From contig JAGMUV010000003.1 of the NCBI GenBank assembly GCA_020744425.1, forward strand, positions 1,798,001 through 1,862,000: a stretch of 64,000 bases of DNA, given 5' to 3'. Shown here piece by piece: positions 58,117-64,000 of the stretch (positions are counted from its first letter, which is position 1; each line of letters opens with the position of its first letter). The notes beneath the pieces were generated by a model. The model was not told the DNA's origin. It ran no database searches and saw nothing but the letters and a program-made list of their open reading frames with translations. Position numbers and translations under genes: made by a program. Origin of the DNA: Dactylonectria macrodidyma. Its lineage: Eukaryota > Ascomycota > Sordariomycetes > Hypocreales > Nectriaceae.

Positions 58117-59392
58117 CTAAATTGCCTAACGCCCGCAAAAGGGCAGCCACTGAGCATACAGCGTGGCGTTTGCTTTCGGTATATGGACTTCATGACTTGA
58201 GCTCTCACCGTTATCCCGTGGCTAGAGATCGCTATTTATTGAACAGTCTTTATTTCTAGCCTTCATATGTGTAGTGCTACTTACAATTATGACGAATTGT
58301 ATTGCGCCATTATCTAGATGGTCTGCCACCTAGTCTGCTCTCACTGGATTTCGTTTCTTGGAATGCAACGCATCAAGTGACTTATACCTTGTAGAAGACC
58401 AGTTTCAGACGCAGATAGATTCCCAAACTGAATAAGTACAGGTACATGGCGATTTGTGACCATCATCGTTCGAACTATCTTGCCACTCACGGCTTGAACC
58501 GACTCCTCATGAAGCGATGACTTGGTAATCTGCTACGGCCGCATGCATTCGTAGTGACGACACTAGTACAAACCCAGATTGCGCCGCAATGGTGCTTGGA
58601 ATGCACCGGGGGGATTCTCATAGTTCCATCGGCATTGGCCGTGAAAGACGTAGGTCTAGTTAAAATTCAACTAAGTCAAACGATGAACTTCGGTCGCGAA
58701 GCCCGGTGATAATGCTCCGGTTGATGCGCGATTCTTAGGACCACACTAACCGGGCCTAACCATGTTGGTCACTTCAAATTTTGTATACACTCTTTCGGTC
58801 AATTCCAGGTCAATTTCCGTGTCATCTGTGTTGCTTGGCGCAGACCACACAAGGGCAAGGTGTCGTCGTGACTGAGTGTACCACACAACCATGGACCATT
58901 TCACAATGGCAAAGACCTGGGCGGTTCGGTTCGGTGGTCCAAGTAAAATCTCGAGGGTCACCTTTCCCGGTAGTCCGGCCCTTGGGTAAGCTCGGAGAGG
59001 TATAATTCGGGCAGAGAGCTTGGCCCACGATGTTGATATTTTCAATGCTGTCGCACCCGGTGTGTAAGTTCAAAGAATCGAGACAACAGTTCTTGGAACA
59101 TGGTAACTTTTACGAGTCATTTTCACTGGCCCTACTGGGGTCTCATGTAGGTGCAGGTTTGGAAAATCACATATCACGAACCTGACTTTGCGGAGGATTG
59201 CACCGCACTGATGTCATATTGATGACAGTTGCGATGAGACAACCCGACGCCTTGTGAATGACGAGAGCAAAGAGTAATATGAATAGGAATACTTGAATTA
59301 ATATGAATCAACGTAGGCTAGAGATACTGAAAAGATATGATGAACGCCACGCCTACCAAAAATCGAAAACACAACTTCGTCTCCCCAGCCAA
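58117..59392. other. Intergenic region with a cysteine-rich minus-strand fragment
   Basis: No complete gene. On the minus strand, about 59292-59184 reads a hydrophobic segment (VFLFILLFALVIHKASG) and about 59114-58822 reads a cysteine-rich segment with eleven cysteines ending in a stop. No ATG precedes the hydrophobic part in frame, so a decayed secreted-protein gene is possible. Confidence 0.35.
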
Positions 59393-59761
59393 CTAAGAAT
59401 CCCCAACCTCACTCCCATAATCACGCCATGTGTCTGGCCAAAGACCAGTTGATATTTTGGCTTCACCCAGTTGCCTCAGTGACTTGTATACTGGTGGGGT
59501 CGAGGTTCCATCTATATCCCCATTGAACAAGGCTTGTTCATCTTTGCCGTAATAGCGACAATGCCCATGCTCATCTGCATAATACCATAGTCCATTTTTA
59601 TCTGTCAGGGCCGCTCCCTCGTATTGGTCGATAAATAACCACCGATATTTTCCGTGTTGGTATTGGTTGTAGTAATAGGATCGGCCGTTTAGTTGAGAGT
59701 AGAATTGCCAGTGTACCGGCTTTGCCTCGATGAGGATGATCTTCGAAGAGCTACTGCCCAT
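59393..59761 (-). CDS. Small protein with N-myristoylation-like start and WW-like motif
   Basis: A single exon of 122 residues. The N-terminus MGSSSSK fits the N-myristoylation pattern (Gly2, Ser6, Lys7), so membrane attachment after Met removal is plausible. Residues 18-41 run from W18 through LNGRSYYYN to the W in KYRWLF, matching the W...GR-YY-N...W skeleton of a WW domain with the usual 20-23 spacing, but the second conserved Pro is absent. A second aromatic segment, GLWYYADEHGHCRYYG, may be a degenerate repeat of the first. The C-terminal 35 residues are polar. It is not a family I can name. The neighbours are a receptor-like gene and a BCS1-like gene, neither an obvious partner. Confidence 0.6.
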   Translation of the reverse strand: MGSSSSKIILIEAKPVHWQFYSQLNGRSYYYNQYQHGKYRWLFIDQYEGAALTDKNGLWYYADEHGHCRYYGKDEQALFNGDIDGTSTPPVYKSLRQLGEAKISTGLWPDTWRDYGSEVGDS

Positions 59762-61214
59762 TTTGATTTCTTGAGATTTGGCGACAAAATGAAAGGGACT
59801 TTATTCAGTGCAGCAGATAGTTGGTATAGGGAAGTAAAAGAGTTGATTGGATCTTAATTATTTGGTATCTTGCCTGGTTTGTTCTGGGGGCATGACTCTC
59901 GTTTATACTTCCTTGAAGAAGAAGCGAAGGACATTAGATGAGACAATTAAAGGAATGGTCCGATGCCGCTGAGATTTCTATTCGTAGCTTGATGATGGCG
60001 GCTACGCAATGCGTTTGTTTGATGAAGGTAACTCACGGTCCTTCCAGGGTTAATCGTTTTCCATTGTGGGGCGTAGGATGATGTGCTCCAGATTGGCGCC
60101 TCTCCAACGAATAAAAGTGTCTGATCCTGCATGAGTGCGACTGTATCTGATACAAACAGTTCTATAGAAGGGTGTGGCCGTTCCTTTTTGGCCTTGTTGG
60201 TTGTTGGTTGTTGATTATTGGGTTAGTCTGTAACTGAGCAGTGTTGGTTGATGTTGGTTCAGAGTTGGGGGCCATTTCAACGGGCGAATGAACTGCAACA
60301 AGAGAACATCACCCCCACCCCTTTGGCAAGGGAAACATTGCCGTAATTGCTCAGTTAGCCACTCCAAGTTGTTCACCCCCCACAACTACTAAGCGCCTGC
60401 CGGTGGGAGAGACCCGTATGTGATAGCTGGATCTATGCGCACGCGCTTGATTGAAACGGCCACTCATGCAACCTCGGTATTATTTTAGGACGACTACCGC
60501 GTACGCGCTCTCATTCATCTAATTTCGCTGGAATGAATCATCTTCCGTTCTACCAACATTGCACTCCCCGCCCGTCCCAAGAACCGCGCATGCCCCCTAC
60601 GCCCGGTTAGTGTAGTTGGACCTTGTCAAGTTGTCACAGCAGCAATCCATCGACGTCGTCTATTTCCGGGGCTTTTTGCGCTATTTACTGTGAGCTCAAG
60701 AATTGACTTTGACCTTCGCTTCCGATAGCGATAAGAAAGTCTCGCGTTTGCCATTCGACATGGTGTCTAGAACACTGTGACCCAGCTAATGTGGCGCAAG
60801 CATCTCCAACATGAGCTCTGACGTGACCATCCAGCCTGTCGGAAGTGGCTTGTGCGTGTGGCGCAGTGAATGTAGATGGAAAACTTTTCCCCGGATTCCG
60901 GCTTCCTTCACACACTGGCATCCCTGATTGTCATTTGACAGATCATTCACTTTCTTGCTTCCCTTCTAGTCATTCGTTTCGCATGTAATTGGTCAATTTT
61001 CATTCGTTTCTGAGGTTGCTCCTCCCCCTTATTCTCGCCTCTGCCCGGGTGCTGCAGACAGGGCTATTTTCCAGCCATCCTGGCTTCACAGGCTCTAATC
61101 GGCTGCCCCTTTTCCAGTGGTTACCGAGCCTGTGAGTGACATCTTCTCGAGGCTCAACGAGAGAAGGAAAAAAGAATAAAAAAAATAAAAAAAATTGAGC
61201 GACACTTTTCAAAT
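59762..61214. other. Divergent intergenic region
   Basis: 1.45 kb without a recognisable gene. A long A-rich tract (about 61166-61196) lies immediately upstream of the BCS1-like ATG. Confidence 0.5.
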
Positions 61215-62672
61215 ATGGCCTATCTTTTTCATGCCGGGGGTGCAGCCAGCCAATCTCTTCTTGATCCTTCATCAATTGGAATTGGTGTCATGAGAGATGT
61301 GTTCTGCCGATGGTCGGAACTGGATATTACACAGATTGGGTCCCTTGTCGCCATCGCCAGCACCATACCCACTGCCTGGAGGTTCTTGCAGCACACGTCA
61401 CGCGAGGCATACAGCTGGATTAGGCAATTCTTTCTGGCCTCAGTGACAATTCCAGGAGGCGATCCTCTCAACAGGAGTGTTGTCAAATGGATTCTCGCCA
61501 ACCAGGCACGGCATTATCGATCTTTCACTGGGCGCACCAAGGTCGGCCCGAGCTCCGATCGCGCAGCTGCACTCAAGAAAACGCAGCACCCGGTCCAATA
61601 CAGCTCCCATTGGCATACGCGATGGATCTGGTTCAGCAGCAGCCTGTTTATTGTTACGCGCGCGGTTGAGAACATCGGTGCCTCTTTTTCGGATCCGAGC
61701 TACGACGGCATCGGGGGCGAAGATATCACCATTAGCTGCTTCGGCTGGTCGGCAGAGCCCGTGAAGAAGTTCATCGAGACGTGTCGGGAGTATGCGGACA
61801 GGCAAGCTCAGTTCTTCGTCATCATCTATGCACGAGATCGGTACGGGCTGGCGTGGAAACCAAAGGCCCGCAAGCCCATCCGGCATCTCGAGACGGTGCA
61901 TTTCGACAGTGTCATCAAGCAGGAGCTCCTTGCGGATATCCGAAACTACCTCGACTCGAAGACTCAATTGAGATACCAGAGCCGCAGCATGCCGTACCGC
62001 AGAGGATATCTTTTCTATGGCCCTCCCGGCACTGGAAAATCATCTCTGTCAATCGCCATTGCTGGCGAGTTTGGTCTTGATTTATACGAAGTGAAGATCC
62101 CCAGTGTCGCCACGGATGCTGATCTGGAACAAATGTTTCAAGAAATTCCGCCGCGGTGTGTCGTCTTGCTCGAGGACATTGACGCTGTATGGGTGGACCG
62201 CTCCAACGCCGACAAAGGAAACGATGGCAACATGGCGCCAAACTGTACCTTGTCTGGTCTATTGAACGTTTTAGACGGCGTCGGCTCTCAGGAAGGCCGC
62301 ATCGTCATCATGACAACCAATCGACCAGAAGATCTGGATAGTGCACTCGTCCGACCCGGCCGCGTTGACAAGAAGGTCTTTCTCGGCAACATCAGCCAAC
62401 AGTCCGCAGCGGACATGTTTGTTCGCATGTTTTCTCCCGATCTGGGCTGCACCTCGCACCTGGACATGGAGGAAATTCAAGAGCTCGCGACTCAGTTCGC
62501 CAGCAAGATCCCAGAGGACACGTTTACGCCCTCTCTGTTGCAGGGGTTTTTCCAACTCCACCTAGAGAGTCCTGAGAACGCTGCTTCTAACATTGCTGCG
62601 TGGGTTAAGAAAGAGCTTGTGGGGCACTCGGACAAGGACTTTGAGGTGATATCAAGCAAGAGGAAGATGTAA
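61215..62672 (+). CDS. BCS1-like AAA ATPase
   Basis: A single exon of 485 residues. A hydrophobic segment (ITQIGSLVAIASTIPTAW) near residue 40 is placed like the single membrane span of BCS1. A BCS1 N-terminal domain follows (HTRWIWFSSSLFIVTR, ITISCFGWSAEPVKKFIE, RHLETVHFDS). The AAA module is complete: Walker A GPPGTGKS at 269-276, Walker B VVLLEDID at 316-323, sensor MTTNRPEDLD and the arginine region RPGRVDKK. Mitochondrial BCS1 translocates the folded Rieske protein into complex III. Filamentous ascomycetes carry many divergent, often intronless paralogues of unknown role. This copy has an insertion-poor short C-terminus and lacks a conventional internal targeting sequence that I can be sure of, so it is called BCS1-like rather than BCS1. 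Confidence 0.88.
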   Translation: MAYLFHAGGAASQSLLDPSSIGIGVMRDVFCRWSELDITQIGSLVAIASTIPTAWRFLQHTSREAYSWIRQFFLASVTIPGGDPLNRSVVKWILANQARHYRSFTGRTKVGPSSDRAAALKKTQHPVQYSSHWHTRWIWFSSSLFIVTRAVENIGASFSDPSYDGIGGEDITISCFGWSAEPVKKFIETCREYADRQAQFFVIIYARDRYGLAWKPKARKPIRHLETVHFDSVIKQELLADIRNYLDSKTQLRYQSRSMPYRRGYLFYGPPGTGKSSLSIAIAGEFGLDLYEVKIPSVATDADLEQMFQEIPPRCVVLLEDIDAVWVDRSNADKGNDGNMAPNCTLSGLLNVLDGVGSQEGRIVIMTTNRPEDLDSALVRPGRVDKKVFLGNISQQSAADMFVRMFSPDLGCTSHLDMEEIQELATQFASKIPEDTFTPSLLQGFFQLHLESPENAASNIAAWVKKELVGHSDKDFEVISSKRKM

Positions 62673-63064
62673 GATGAGATTGTAAGATCAGGTGTATTTT
62701 ATGTACTTTATGTGGGTGTTTTATCTATACTAGAGAGCTGGAAACAAGCCTAGCTCATTAATAACATGAAGACGTAGAGAGTAGTCAAATGACTGTCGGC
62801 AATTGTCACAATTTCACTTGTAATGCCCTACAACTAGAGTCAAGCCTCCTTGCTGGAAGTTGCGAGGTTTGGGGGAATATCACGAGTCTCGGTGGGTGAT
62901 TTTAAATCAATGCTCATATTAATAAATGGCTGGTATCAATGCTCCTTGCTCCCTTATGTATATCGTTCCGTCTACCCTTATTGACACATATATTGCCGTG
63001 GCGATGATCAACAACCAATAAATCACTCTTAGAAATGTATATCCTCAATAAGGTAGAAGCCAGT
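62673..63064. other. Convergent intergenic region
   Basis: About 390 bp of AT-rich 3' flank. No gene was recognised. Confidence 0.5.
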
Positions 63065-63459
63065 TTAGTTGGTAGGCTTCCTCCAGCCCAAGACGTTGTA
63101 GAAGCTCTTTCGGGGGTCCTCGGCGGCACCAGTGAAGGCCTCCCGTCGGTTGGCCTCGCTGTCGGGGTTGTTGTAGGGGTCGAAGAATCGATCGAAGGTG
63201 TTTGAAGTGCGGTGGAGTTGGGAGTTGACGTAGGATCCAACGATGGCGGCTTCAAGCGTTGTTAGTTATGCTGTGGGTCGGGTTTATTGAGTTGTGTTGA
63301 GGATGGGGGGACTCACCACTTCCGAAGATCATCATCAAAGGAATGACCCTAGCGCTTTGTTAGTTTCATAAAGTCATGGAAAGTGTTTTACTCGGGGAGG
63401 AGGGATTGAACATACTTGGGCACGGATCCCCTGGGCATGGGCTGAGTGAAGGCGGCCAT
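63065..63459 (-). CDS. Small single-span membrane protein, uncharacterised
   Basis: Exons 63416..63459, 63317..63348 and 63065..63249 give 86 residues. Donors are GTATGT and GTGAGT; acceptors are TAG and AAG. The short N-terminus (MAAFTQPMPRGSVPK) leads into one hydrophobic helix, VIPLMMIFGSAAIVGSYV, spread over exons 1-3. A polar C-terminal tail follows (FDRFFDPYNNPDSEANRREA, then EDPRKSFYNVLGWRKPTN). Size, a single central helix and a charged tail resemble accessory subunits or assembly factors of mitochondrial inner-membrane complexes, but I do not recognise the family. The clean three-exon structure with a 32-nt middle exon and conserved-looking tail support a real gene. Confidence 0.75.
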
Positions 63460-64000
63460 TGTGAGTGGTAGTGGTAGTGGTTGGCGTGTAAGTGGTGAGA
63501 CGTTGTGTAACGAAGCAGGTTGAAGCGCAAGCGAAGAGCGGCTGCGGCTATGTATGACAGAAGCGCGAAGTTGTTGGATGTTCGTGTGAAGCTGGGATGA
63601 AAAGTGACTCGAGACTGACGACGGTGTGCCTTAAAAGCATTCGAGGATTGTATACTGGCTCGCTGGGCTCTGGCGGTTGTGGTGTATGGTGGTGCGGTAT
63701 TGCTCGACGGTTGCGTGTTGATAGTTCGACAGTGGCATGATCGCACCGCCGGTGCCCTGCTCGTAAGCCCGTTCGGGCGATTCCGGGGATGCCTCTCACC
63801 CGCCCCTGGCCCTGGAAGAGATCGAGGAACGAGATGCAGACGCGACATTTGTCCAATAAATTGAGATGATTATTTTTATTATTTCATTTGAGGTGACATT
63901 TAAAAAACCGGTTCGTAGAGTGAATATGTTGCATTCGTCGCTTGTGTACCCGTCCAGTTGGGTGGGATGGTCCGTGCCCGAACGAGTTCGCTGCTACGTA
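63460..64000. other. Promoter side of the small membrane-protein gene to the window edge
   Basis: Upstream flank of the 63065-63459 gene. Open frames on both strands in 63.4-63.9 kb are GC-rich shadows without a domain. No feature is visible at the right edge. Confidence 0.5.

Noticed and set aside
63366..63848. 160-codon minus-strand frame upstream of the small membrane-protein gene
   Set aside because: It overlaps the promoter, exon 1 and intron 1 of that gene in another frame and has no domain.

Overview
The window is eukaryotic and looks like a filamentous ascomycete, probably a Sordariomycete and possibly Hypocreales. Most genes carry short introns (about 45-120 nt) with GTRNGT donors and CTRAC-type branch points. 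There is a HapX-type iron regulator with a CCAAT-complex-binding motif and Cys-rich repeats, tandem Zn2Cys6 factors, a PTH11/rhodopsin-like receptor and a BCS1-like AAA protein. Species cannot be fixed from sequence alone. No tRNA, rRNA, CRISPR array or intact transposon was recognised.

Region 1 (1-11.6 kb) is mostly housekeeping on the plus strand: the 3' part of TAF11, an atypical bZIP protein, a secreted SurE-like phosphatase and mitochondrial ribosomal protein L1. A minus-strand COG2 faces MRPL1. A 4.2-kb stretch at 3951-8179 has no recognisable gene.

Region 2 (12.3-14.2 kb) holds two decayed or borderline minus-strand genes. One resembles a HeLo-like domain followed by two HET-s-related amyloid-motif-like repeats. 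The other is a frameshifted remnant that may be of DUF7580 type. Together they suggest a worn allorecognition or programmed-cell-death locus.

Region 3 (14.2-37.7 kb) has large intergenic spaces around the HapX gene, a 1782-codon intronless gene with Sel1-like repeats at its C-terminus, an F-box protein, a small secreted protein with ten cysteines, and a three-exon PARP gene.

Region 4 (38.7-62.7 kb) is the accessory part. Two related transcription factors, each with two tandem Zn2Cys6 clusters, bracket a secreted GH3 glycosidase and a cytosolic sulfatase of the N-acetylglucosamine-6-sulfatase type. A divergently transcribed eight-exon MFS sugar transporter follows. My working interpretation is a small catabolic cluster for a (possibly sulfated) glycan: GH3 acts outside, the MFS protein imports the product, the sulfatase acts inside, and one or both factors regulate. 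Next come a seven-exon PTH11-like receptor, a small protein with a myristoylation-like N-terminus and a WW-like motif, and an intronless BCS1-like AAA ATPase. The window ends with an 86-residue three-exon single-span membrane protein.
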